DNA of 64,000 nucleotides. Origin: Herpetosiphonaceae bacterium (GTDB lineage: Bacteria; Chloroflexota; Chloroflexia; Chloroflexales; Kallotenuaceae). The notes under the pieces are model-generated. The model was not told the origin of the DNA and ran no database searches. It saw only the letters and a list, made by a program, of their open reading frames with translations. The position numbers and the translations under genes are program-made. The DNA is taken from assembly GCA_036374795.1 (NCBI GenBank), contig DASUTC010000123.1, forward strand, positions 54,416-118,415, read 5' to 3'. Of the stretch, positions 55,147-62,893 are shown one piece after another. Every line of letters starts with the position of its first letter. Within the stretch, counting starts at the first letter, position 1.

Positions 55147-55176
55147 TTGCGAATGGATTAAGCACCATGCTACAAT
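55147..55176 (+). promoter_or_regulatory. Promoter of cmk
   Basis: TTGCGA (55147-55152), 18 bp, TACAAT (55171-55176) with TGC before the -10 box. Confidence 0.6.
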
Positions 55177-55199
55177 ATTTCGCCAAGAGAGGACCGGCC

Positions 55200-55892
55200 T
55201 TGAGTAGGCATACCATGTGTAAACCGTCTGTCATCACGATCGATGGCCCGGCTGCTTCGGGCAAGAGCACGCTTGGAGCGCTGCTTGCGCTGCAGTTGGG
55301 CTATACCTATTTTGATACCGGAGTGCTCTACCGGGCGCTCACCTACATCGCACTCCAGCGCAACGTTTCCACGGACGATCCCCGCGCGCTGGCCGAGCTA
55401 GCCTATAGCCTTACGCTGGCGGTCGAAGCGCCCACCGTCGACGACGGACGGCAGTACACCGTGCGCGCCGACAGTGAGGATATTACCTGGCACCTGCGCG
55501 GCGCGCAGGTCGAGCGCCATGTTTCGGTCGTCTCGGCGTATCCTGAGGTGCGCACCGCGCTCCGCGAGCAGCAGCGCGCGATCGGGCGGCAGGGGCGTGT
55601 GGTCATGGTCGGGCGCGACATTGGCAGCGTGGTCATGCCCGACGCCGACTTCAAAGTTTTTCTGCTGGCAACGCCGGAGGAGCGCGCCCGGCGTCGGTTC
55701 GAGGAGCTGCAACGTCGGGGCCGTGACGTCGACTACGAGACGGTCCTGCGCGATCTGCAACGCCGTGACACGCTCGACAAACAAAACACCTTGCAGCCAC
55801 ACGATGCCTATGTGCTCAACAACGATGGGCTCAATCCTACCGATGAAGTCGGGCACTTGATGGCACTGTTTGAGCGGCGCAGGTGTGCATGA
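55200..55892 (+). CDS. cmk: Cytidylate kinase
   Basis: 230 residues from the TTG at 55200, chosen because AGAGAGGA ends 6 bp before it; the ATG at 55215 is the alternative. It phosphorylates CMP and dCMP. P-loop IDGPAASGKSTLGALL, YFDTGVLYRALTYIAL, VVMVGRDIGSVVMPDADFKV and the LID loop ATPEERARRRFEEL, then RDTLDKQNTLQPHDAY. Followed at 21 bp by a response regulator gene. Confidence 0.95.
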   Translation: MSRHTMCKPSVITIDGPAASGKSTLGALLALQLGYTYFDTGVLYRALTYIALQRNVSTDDPRALAELAYSLTLAVEAPTVDDGRQYTVRADSEDITWHLRGAQVERHVSVVSAYPEVRTALREQQRAIGRQGRVVMVGRDIGSVVMPDADFKVFLLATPEERARRRFEELQRRGRDVDYETVLRDLQRRDTLDKQNTLQPHDAYVLNNDGLNPTDEVGHLMALFERRRCA

Positions 55893-55913
55893 GTTTGTGG
55901 AGCCGCCGATACC

Positions 55914-57263
55914 ATGGCTGAGCGCATCCTCATTGCCGACGACGATCCCAGCTTGCGGAGCCTGCTTGAAGCGATTCTTGAAGAGCACGACTTCGATGTG
56001 ATCGCGGTGCCAAGCGGCGAGGCGCTGGTGCGCGCCGCGACCTCGCAGCAGCCCGATCTGCTGCTGATCGATGTGATGATGCCGGTGATGGACGGGCTGG
56101 AGGCGATCCGCCAGCTGCGCAACGATACCCGCACCAGCCACCTGCCGATGCTGCTGCTGACGGCGCGCACCACCTCCAACGATGTGGTGATCGGCTTCGA
56201 GAGCGGTGCCGACGACCATATCCCGAAGCCGTTCGACCCCGACGCGCTGGTCGCGCGGATCAAGGCCAACCTGCGGCGGCAGGCGCGCATTCCGCTGATC
56301 AATCCGCTGACCGCGCTGCCCGGCAACAAAGTGATCGCCGAGGAGGTCGAGCGGCGCATCCAGGCGCAAGAGCTGTTCGCGCTGATGTATATCGACTTCG
56401 ATAACTTCAAAGCGCTCAACGATGCCTACGGCTTCGCGCGCGGCGACCGGGTGATCAAGCTGCTGGCGGATATTCTGCGCGACCTACAGGCGAAGTATGG
56501 CGTTGAGCAGATCTTTATCGGGCATATCGGCGGCGATGATTTTATCGCGATCACAACGCTAGAGCTGGTGGAGCAGGTCTGCAACGAGCTGATCGCCAAG
56601 TTCGACCGCGATGTGCAGGCCTTTTACGATCCTGCCGACGCACAGCGCGGCTACCTGCGCGGCGTCGATCGCTTCGGCATGCCGCGTCGCTTCCCGATCG
56701 TCAGCGTCTCGATCGGCGTCGTCACCAACGAGTCGCGCTCGTTCAGCACCTTCGACGAGGTATCCTCGGTGGCGACGGAGATGAAAAGCTACGCCAAGAA
56801 GCTGACCGGCAGCACCTACGCGATCAACGAGCGCTTTCACGACGTGCCGATCGCGCCGGATGAGGAGCGCCGTGGACAACCCCTGCTGATCGTGGTCGTC
56901 AGCCCCGATCCGCTGCTGGCCGATGCACTCCAGCCAATGCTGGAAGACGGCAGGTGCCGCTGCCTCTGGCTGATGGACGTGCCGCCGCAGAATGATATTC
57001 TGGATCACCTGCCGGATCTGGTGACGCTGAACGTGGCGGAGCCGCGCAACTGGGCGCTGGCCGTGGCGCTGCGTGAGACGAAGCCCGCGCTGCCGCTGAT
57101 CATCGTCTCGCCCAACGCAGAGGACGAGCCGCGCGCCTGGCACTGCGGCGCGTATGCGTTCATCGCCGATCCGTTTCCACCGGAATATTACCGGGCTTGT
57201 GCCGCCCAACTGCTGCGGCTCAACGAGCGAATACCGCCGCTTGACAGCGGCACGCCAGTCTGA
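55914..57263 (+). CDS. Response regulator with GGDEF-like domain and C-terminal pseudo-receiver
   Basis: 449 residues. REC (1-120) is complete: acidic pair Asp9-Asp10, phospho-acceptor Asp53 in LLLIDVMMP, and Lys in DDHIPKPFDP. The GGDEF-like domain (about 135-300) has YIDFDNFKALNDAYGFARG for Mg2+ binding, but the signature is GGDDF and there is no RxxD inhibition site. The third domain (about 320-440) has receiver-like strands (LLIVVVSPDPLLADALQPML), with Asn at the phospho-acceptor position (LVTLNV). Possibly a c-di-GMP synthase of altered activity or a binding protein. It follows cmk by 21 bp. Confidence 0.88.
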   Translation: MAERILIADDDPSLRSLLEAILEEHDFDVIAVPSGEALVRAATSQQPDLLLIDVMMPVMDGLEAIRQLRNDTRTSHLPMLLLTARTTSNDVVIGFESGADDHIPKPFDPDALVARIKANLRRQARIPLINPLTALPGNKVIAEEVERRIQAQELFALMYIDFDNFKALNDAYGFARGDRVIKLLADILRDLQAKYGVEQIFIGHIGGDDFIAITTLELVEQVCNELIAKFDRDVQAFYDPADAQRGYLRGVDRFGMPRRFPIVSVSIGVVTNESRSFSTFDEVSSVATEMKSYAKKLTGSTYAINERFHDVPIAPDEERRGQPLLIVVVSPDPLLADALQPMLEDGRCRCLWLMDVPPQNDILDHLPDLVTLNVAEPRNWALAVALRETKPALPLIIVSPNAEDEPRAWHCGAYAFIADPFPPEYYRACAAQLLRLNERIPPLDSGTPV

Positions 57264-57328
57264 GCCGCGCAGATGACTCCGCTGATCCTTCGCGCTACCG
57301 CTGTTTTTAGCTTGATCGGCTGGACCAT

Positions 57329-60300
57329 ATGAACCGTCGAACGGGGAACATGCCGCGAGTCCAAGATCTGAACGGTCGTCCTCGGCGGCGTATTCCGGCG
57401 GCGGCCCCTGGACGGCGCGGCACCGCGCTGGTGGCCGTCGTTGGCGTGCTTGGCCTGCTGCTGGTGCTGTCGAACCTTGGCCTGCTCAGCAGCGGCTCGA
57501 ACGTGTCGGGCGGCACGTTCGTCGTGCGCGTCGCGCCGTTCGGAGCGACGGGCGAGGACCAGCGCCAGGGCGCGATCGTCGCCGAGCAACTGGTCGGCGA
57601 GCTGCGCGATCGGGTTGCCACGGAGATGGACCTGGCGCTGCTCAGCCAGCCGATCACCTCCACCGACCAGGCGCAGCAGGTCGCGCGCTCCGGCAATATC
57701 GACGCGATCATCTGGGGCGAGGTAGCCGAAGGCGGCACGGCGACTCAGGCCAGCCTCAGGCCGCGCCTGCTGTGGCAGCCGACCGAGCCGTTCGTTCCGG
57801 CGACGTGGCAGGGCTACGACGGGCATTTTGTCCTGCCGACCGACTACGATCTGGCGCTGCGCGATCTGAACGGAGCGGCGGTGCTGCCGCCGCTGCTCGA
57901 CGGACTCAACCACTTCGGGCGGGGCGATGCCGACAAAGCCGCCGCGATCTTTGACGATCTGCGCTCGAAGTACGGCGATATGCTGCGTCCTGAGCTGCCC
58001 GCGATGATCCGGGCGATCACGTACTGGGCGCAAGGGATGCTGCCCGCTGCCGAGAAGGAGGCCCAGGACGCGCTGGATTCGGCGAGTCGGCCAGAGCACT
58101 GGAATAACCTCGGCGCGCTTCGCCTCGACCAGCAGCAGCTTGATTCGGCGCGGGTGGCTCTGCTTCAGGCGCTCGCCGCAGCGCCCAATCTGGCGCAGGC
58201 CCATGCCAACATGGGCCGTCTGCTACTCGACGAGGGCAGGCCCGCCGAGGCGCTGCCCGATCTCAGAAGCGCGATCCATGATCTGCCAAACTCGACGCCG
58301 ATCGCCGCCACCCTGGGCGAGGCCTACCGCCGCAGCGGGCGGCTCGACGAGGCGCGCACAACCTTGCGCGCTGTGCTCGTCCGCGATGCAGACAACGGCC
58401 CGGCGCTTACGGAGCAAAGTATGCTGGCGCTGACGCCGGAGCTAACCGCGACCGGAGCGCTGGAGTGGGAGCTAGAAGGAGCGCCCAGCCTCTCCGTCGA
58501 GCGTCTGGCCGAGCTGCGCAGGCAGGCTGAAACCGGCATCGCCGAGATCGTGGCGCTGCGCAATACCTATCTGCGGCAGGCGAATGCGTACGGCGTCGAT
58601 GGTCGCCGGGCGATGCAGCAGCTCTCAGAGGCACAGGCCGCGCGTCTGGAGCAGGAGCTACTCAATCGTCGCTACCAGCTTATGCTGATCCAGATCGAGC
58701 AGGGCCGCGTGCTGGCGAGGCAGCAGCGCAGCCTGTTTCGCCGGATGGTCGATACGATCCAGCGGCGGCGCACGCCGCTTCAGGAGGCGATAGCTACCGG
58801 CACGGCGGCGCTCAGGCAGGAGCCGAGTCTCAGCCTCCAGTACGATTACCACTACCAGCAGGGACGGGCGGCGTATCTGAGCCAGAATCCGCGCCGCGCG
58901 CGAACCGAGTGGGAGGCGACGCTGAAGCTGGCCCAGGACGCGCCGGAGACGAGCCTGGTGAAGGCGCGGCCCGAAGCACACTACGGCCTGGCGCAACTGC
59001 TGCTGGACGAAAACAAGCGCGTCGAGGCCCGCGACGAGCTGAATAGGGCGCTGACGATCAGCCCGCAGTTCTTCCCGGCGCGCGAGCGGCTGGCGGAGAT
59101 GGATGAGCAGGATCAGCACTGGGCCGACGCGGAGCAGCACTATCGCTGGCTGGCCGAGCAGCGACCGTGGAAGACCGAGCATGTCCTCGATCTGGCGCGC
59201 GTGCTGCGTGCCCAGGATAAGACCGCCGAGGCCGAGGCGGTGCTGCTGCCGCAGGCCAACGCCGACGATCCCGACGCGCTGGTGGTGCTGGCGGCGCTCT
59301 ACCGTAACAACGGCAAGCTCGACGAGGCGGAGACTGTGCTTCAGCGCGCACAGGGCGCGTCGCCGCCCTCAGCGGAGGTGCATGAGGCCCTGGCTGAGCT
59401 AGCCATCGCGCGCAATCAGCCGGAGCTCGCGGAGGCCGAGCTACAGCGGGCGCTGGAGCTGGAGCCGCAGCGCGGCAGCGCGCACATTCTGCTGGGCAAG
59501 CTCTACGCTCACCAGCTTGGACAGCCAGCCGCCGCCGTTGAGCAGTTTCGCGCCGCCGTGGCTCTGGAAAGCGACGATCCACAGGTCTACCGCCAGCTTG
59601 GCGAGGCGCTGCTGGAGGCCGGAAATGCCGAGGCTGCCGAGGCCAGCTTCAAAAAAGCGCTTCAGCTCGCGCCCACCTCGCACGAGGCGCAGCACGGCCT
59701 GGCTACGGCCTATCTCGCGCAGCAGCAGTACGACGCGGCGGCAAAGGCCGAGCAGCGCGCGCTCGAACTCGCCAACAACAACTATACGCTGGCGCTGATC
59801 GGCCAGGGCGACATCGAGCGCGAGCAGGGCCGCTATGAGGCAGCGATCGAGCGCTACAACGCGGCGCTCGACAAAGATCCGCAGGTCATCGGCGCGTATC
59901 TGGGGCTGGGCAAGACCATGATCGCGCAGGGCCATCACACGCTTGCGCTCCAATACTACGAGAGCGGGCTGGTCTACGCGCCGAAGAATGTGCAGCTTTT
60001 GCTCGGCAAGGCCGATGCGCTGCTCCAGCAGGGCGACATCGCCGGGGCGCGCGATACGTACAACCAGATCAAGCAGATCGCGCCGGGCAGCGCCGCGGCC
60101 TCGGTCGGCATCGGCAACCTGCTCTGGAAAGAAGATAAGCCGCTCGAAGCGCTGGCGGCGCTCAACGACGCAGTGCGGCTCAATCCCAGCGACGCCGACT
60201 CGTATCTGGTGATCGGCGAGATTTATACCAGGCAGAGCCAGACCGAGGCCGCGCTCGAAGCCTATAGCCAGGCCGCCGAGGCGCGTCCCGGCTGGCACGA

Positions 60301-60649
60301 GCCGGGCTTCCGTCGCGGGATCTTGCTGCTGAAGCTTGAGCGCACCCAGGAGGCGATCGAAGATCTGGAGGCGGCGATCGAGCGCAAGCAGGACTTTGCG
60401 CAGGGCCGCTACTGGCTGGGCCGCGCCTACCGCGCGGCGGAGCGCTTCGAGGATGCAAAAGACCAGTTAGCGCGCGCGATTCAGCTCAATCCCAGCTACT
60501 TCGAGGCGCGCTACTTCCTGGGCCGCACCCTCGACGAGCTAGGACAGGCACCCGATGCCGTCGCGACCTACGAGGCGATCCTGAACGACGCGCCCTCCTC
60601 GGACCACTGGCATGCCGAGGCGCAGCGCGAGCTAGACCGCATTCGCTAA
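57329..60649 (+). CDS. Very large membrane-anchored TPR protein
   Basis: 1,106 residues. One N-terminal membrane helix (about residues 31-51, ALVAVVGVLGLLLVLSNLGL) is followed by a globular domain of about 120 residues (GGTFVVRVAPFG ... IDAIIWGEVAEGG) that looks like a TolB-like amino-terminal or FlgO-like fold. Then come about 20 TPR-like helical pairs with the W/L/G/Y/A/F/A/P pattern, such as RPEHWNNLGALRLDQQQLDS and EALLEAGNAEAAEASFKKAL. It is a scaffold for protein contacts at the membrane face. An S41-type peptidase gene follows. Client proteins unknown. Confidence 0.85.
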   Translation: MNRRTGNMPRVQDLNGRPRRRIPAAAPGRRGTALVAVVGVLGLLLVLSNLGLLSSGSNVSGGTFVVRVAPFGATGEDQRQGAIVAEQLVGELRDRVATEMDLALLSQPITSTDQAQQVARSGNIDAIIWGEVAEGGTATQASLRPRLLWQPTEPFVPATWQGYDGHFVLPTDYDLALRDLNGAAVLPPLLDGLNHFGRGDADKAAAIFDDLRSKYGDMLRPELPAMIRAITYWAQGMLPAAEKEAQDALDSASRPEHWNNLGALRLDQQQLDSARVALLQALAAAPNLAQAHANMGRLLLDEGRPAEALPDLRSAIHDLPNSTPIAATLGEAYRRSGRLDEARTTLRAVLVRDADNGPALTEQSMLALTPELTATGALEWELEGAPSLSVERLAELRRQAETGIAEIVALRNTYLRQANAYGVDGRRAMQQLSEAQAARLEQELLNRRYQLMLIQIEQGRVLARQQRSLFRRMVDTIQRRRTPLQEAIATGTAALRQEPSLSLQYDYHYQQGRAAYLSQNPRRARTEWEATLKLAQDAPETSLVKARPEAHYGLAQLLLDENKRVEARDELNRALTISPQFFPARERLAEMDEQDQHWADAEQHYRWLAEQRPWKTEHVLDLARVLRAQDKTAEAEAVLLPQANADDPDALVVLAALYRNNGKLDEAETVLQRAQGASPPSAEVHEALAELAIARNQPELAEAELQRALELEPQRGSAHILLGKLYAHQLGQPAAAVEQFRAAVALESDDPQVYRQLGEALLEAGNAEAAEASFKKALQLAPTSHEAQHGLATAYLAQQQYDAAAKAEQRALELANNNYTLALIGQGDIEREQGRYEAAIERYNAALDKDPQVIGAYLGLGKTMIAQGHHTLALQYYESGLVYAPKNVQLLLGKADALLQQGDIAGARDTYNQIKQIAPGSAAASVGIGNLLWKEDKPLEALAALNDAVRLNPSDADSYLVIGEIYTRQSQTEAALEAYSQAAEARPGWHEPGFRRGILLLKLERTQEAIEDLEAAIERKQDFAQGRYWLGRAYRAAERFEDAKDQLARAIQLNPSYFEARYFLGRTLDELGQAPDAVATYEAILNDAPSSDHWHAEAQRELDRIR

Positions 60650-60654
60650 GTTTC

Positions 60655-60772
60655 GAGTTTCGAGTTCAAAGTTCACGGCTGCTTTCTTGTTCTTGTTCGC
60701 TTGTTCCTTTGTGCGCCCAGAGGGCACCCGGTTCCTTTGTTCCTTTGTTCCTTTGTTCTTTCGTGAGGTGAT
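60655..60772. repeat. Low-complexity TTCCTTTG block upstream of the S41 gene
   Basis: GTTTCGAGTTTCGAGTTC, TTGTTCTTGTTCGCTTGTTC, the 15-bp GCCCAGAGGGCACCC (60715-60729), and TTCCTTTGTTCCTTTG repeats run up to the ribosome site of the next gene. Confidence 0.8.
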
Positions 60773-60775
60773 CCC

Positions 60776-61891
60776 GTGAGTACCACGACATCGAAGCTAG
60801 AGGCCGACGCCCGCGCGGCGATCATCGACAGCATCTTGAGCCAGCTCCACGAGCACTATGTCTTTCCTGAGGTCGCCGCAGAGATCGAGACAGCGCTCCG
60901 CGCGCGGCTGGACAACCACGAGTATCACGGCATGGAGGCGCTCGACGATCTGTGTGTCAAGCTTACCGAGGATTTGCAGGCGATCAGCCGCGATAAGCAT
61001 CTGCGCGTGTTCTACCGGGCGGAGCCGATCGCGCTCACGCCGGAGCCGACGCCCTGGTCCGAGGAGTTCATCCAGACGATCAGCCTTAACAACTTCGGCT
61101 TCCACAAGATCGAGCGGCTGCCGGGCAACGTCGGCTACCTCGATCTGCGGTTCTTCTACCCGCCGACCCTGGCGGGCGATACGGCGGTCGCCGCGATGAA
61201 CTTTTTGGCGCATACCAGCGCGCTGATCGTCGATCTGCGGCAGAACGGCGGCGGCGATCCGTGGCTGGTGGCGCTGCTCACCAGCTATCTCTTCGATTTC
61301 AGGCCGGTCCATCTCAACAACCTCTACTGGCGGCGCGACGGCACCACGCAGCAATTCTGGACCCTGCCATACGTGCCGGGCAGGCGCTACGGCGATAAGC
61401 CCGTGTATGTCCTGACCAGCTCACACACCTTCTCAGGCGGAGAAGAGTTTGTCTACAACCTCAAGCATCTCAAGCGCGCCACAATCATCGGCGAGGTGAC
61501 GCGCGGCGGCGCGCATCCGGGCCGCGTCCTGCCGATCCACGAGCATGTGGATATATTTATTCCATCAGGTCGCGCGATCAACCCGATCAGCGGCACGAAC
61601 TGGGAGGGCAGCGGCGTCATGCCCGACATCGAGCTACCGCAGGAGCAGGCGCTCCAAAAAGCGTACGAGCTGGCGCTTCAGGCGGTGTTCGAATACATCG
61701 GCGAGCAGCCCAGCGGCGCGCACAAGGCTTTGCTGACGGAGGTGCGGCGGGTGTTGGACGAGATGGAAACGGCGCGCCGGGCGCTGGCAGAGATCGAAGC
61801 GGCGCAGCAGGCGATGGATGGCATGGAAGCACCGCCGCCCGTCGAGGACATCGCGCAGACAGCTTCCGGCGATGCCCGCGCGAATGAGTAG
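60776..61891 (+). CDS. S41 family peptidase
   Basis: 371 residues, GTG start at 60776 after GAGGTGAT. It has an N-terminal helical domain (about 1-80) and the S41/IRBP-like protease core: GNVGYLDLRFFYPPT, SALIVDLRQNGGGDPWLV, and TSSHTFSGGEEFVYNLKHLK with the nucleophile Ser220, then GEVTRGGAHPGRVLPI. There is no signal peptide, so it may act in the cytoplasm, as tricorn- or IRBP-like members do. The C-terminal 60 residues are a helical charged tail. Confidence 0.9.
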   Translation: MSTTTSKLEADARAAIIDSILSQLHEHYVFPEVAAEIETALRARLDNHEYHGMEALDDLCVKLTEDLQAISRDKHLRVFYRAEPIALTPEPTPWSEEFIQTISLNNFGFHKIERLPGNVGYLDLRFFYPPTLAGDTAVAAMNFLAHTSALIVDLRQNGGGDPWLVALLTSYLFDFRPVHLNNLYWRRDGTTQQFWTLPYVPGRRYGDKPVYVLTSSHTFSGGEEFVYNLKHLKRATIIGEVTRGGAHPGRVLPIHEHVDIFIPSGRAINPISGTNWEGSGVMPDIELPQEQALQKAYELALQAVFEYIGEQPSGAHKALLTEVRRVLDEMETARRALAEIEAAQQAMDGMEAPPPVEDIAQTASGDARANE

Positions 61892-61928
61892 CCCAGACGA
61901 TCCAATATCCCCAAAACTCGGCTCACTG

Positions 61929-61937
61929 TGCTATAAT
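61929..61937 (+). promoter_or_regulatory. Extended -10 promoter
   Basis: TGCTATAAT 24 bp before the ATG at 61962, upstream of a GGGAGG ribosome site. Confidence 0.6.
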
Positions 61938-61961
61938 CCGATCAAATTTGGGAGGACGCTT

Positions 61962-62669
61962 ATGCTAACGTATGAGACGATCTCCGATGCGCTGCTCGAT
62001 AGCGCCGAGCAAGTGGGCCTCAACGTATGGCAGTCGGATGAGCACATCGATCCACAGACGCTCAGCCGCACCTTTACGTTGAACTGCTTGCCGCAGGGTG
62101 AAGCTATACCCCGGCCTTCAAGCCTTCAAGCCTCGATCGGCTTCAAGTGGGACGCTGCTATGACGGCGATCTCGACGATGGGCACCGAGGCGCTGTGCGA
62201 GAAATATCACGACGAGAAGATCGCGTGCTCGCATAGCCTGGTAGGCTGCGCTTACGAGGCAACGCTGACCCTGGAGATTGCCTATACTGTGCCGTTGAAT
62301 ATGAGCATCGACGACGATGTTGCGACGCTTCAACGGTTGGCTCGTGCGATTCAGGATGTGCATCGCTCGATTGTCGATCATAAAAATATTGTCGCTGTGG
62401 ATGCTAATCTCCATCTGGAGGGCAGCCATGTGCGCGTGACACTGATCAAAGCACAGCAGCGCTGGACGATCGGCGATCCAATCCACGAGCTCGACAGCCT
62501 CGAAGACGTGTTGGAAGAAGCCTGCAGCGAGGTGCGTGATATGCTGATGGCGGTCAACGATCGCTTTTCAGGCACCAGCAGCACCGATATAGATGATCTT
62601 TCGTCGATCGCGCTGCCGTTGGATGAGAGCGACGACGACCGGATTTATCTCCGGCCGCCAACGGCCTAG
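61962..62669 (+). CDS. Hypothetical protein, 235 residues
   Basis: ATG at 61962 after GGGAGG. Soluble and acidic, with Cys in KIACSHSLVGCAYEATL and an alpha/beta pattern: MLTYETISDALLDSAEQVGL, LEIAYTVPLNMSIDDDVATL, HVRVTLIKAQQRWTIGDP, and a long acidic C-terminal tail DDLSSIALPLDESDDDRI. I see no known domain. A strong promoter before it and terminator after it make it an independent gene. Confidence 0.7.
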   Translation: MLTYETISDALLDSAEQVGLNVWQSDEHIDPQTLSRTFTLNCLPQGEAIPRPSSLQASIGFKWDAAMTAISTMGTEALCEKYHDEKIACSHSLVGCAYEATLTLEIAYTVPLNMSIDDDVATLQRLARAIQDVHRSIVDHKNIVAVDANLHLEGSHVRVTLIKAQQRWTIGDPIHELDSLEDVLEEACSEVRDMLMAVNDRFSGTSSTDIDDLSSIALPLDESDDDRIYLRPPTA

Positions 62670-62690
62670 CGCATCTACATCTCGCGCTTC

Positions 62691-62722
62691 GGGACTCCCA
62701 TTGCATGGGGGTCCTTATTTTT
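62691..62722 (+). terminator. Terminator after the 235-residue hypothetical gene
   Basis: GGACTCCCA/TGGGGGTCC stem (one wobble pair) with a 5-nt loop, followed by TTATTTTTAT. Confidence 0.85.
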
Positions 62723-62893
62723 ATCATCGGTGGGTGTTCCGATGCTCGTGCGCCGACAGGCCGGGCGTGTGGGGTTCGCTCCCACACCTTCTCCAGGCTG
62801 ATGTAGAATCGCATGAGCGCTGTCCCGAAAAGGTTCTTTGATTCTGCACTAGAATGATACTACGGTGTTCGATGTGGCAGCGAAAGTAGATCT

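Larger units (their letters stand above)
54552..55199. other. Long intergenic region with GC repeat copy C, no gene
   Basis: About 650 bp without a convincing gene. It holds repeat copy C (54896-54966), a TTCTCGGTTCTCC/CCTTGTTCTCC run after it, and the cmk promoter at its right end. The short ORFs here have no ribosome sites. Confidence 0.6.

Noticed and set aside
55403..56369. Minus-strand ORFs opposite cmk and the response regulator
   Set aside because: Shadow translations (Arg/His/Gln-rich) of strongly coding plus-strand genes.
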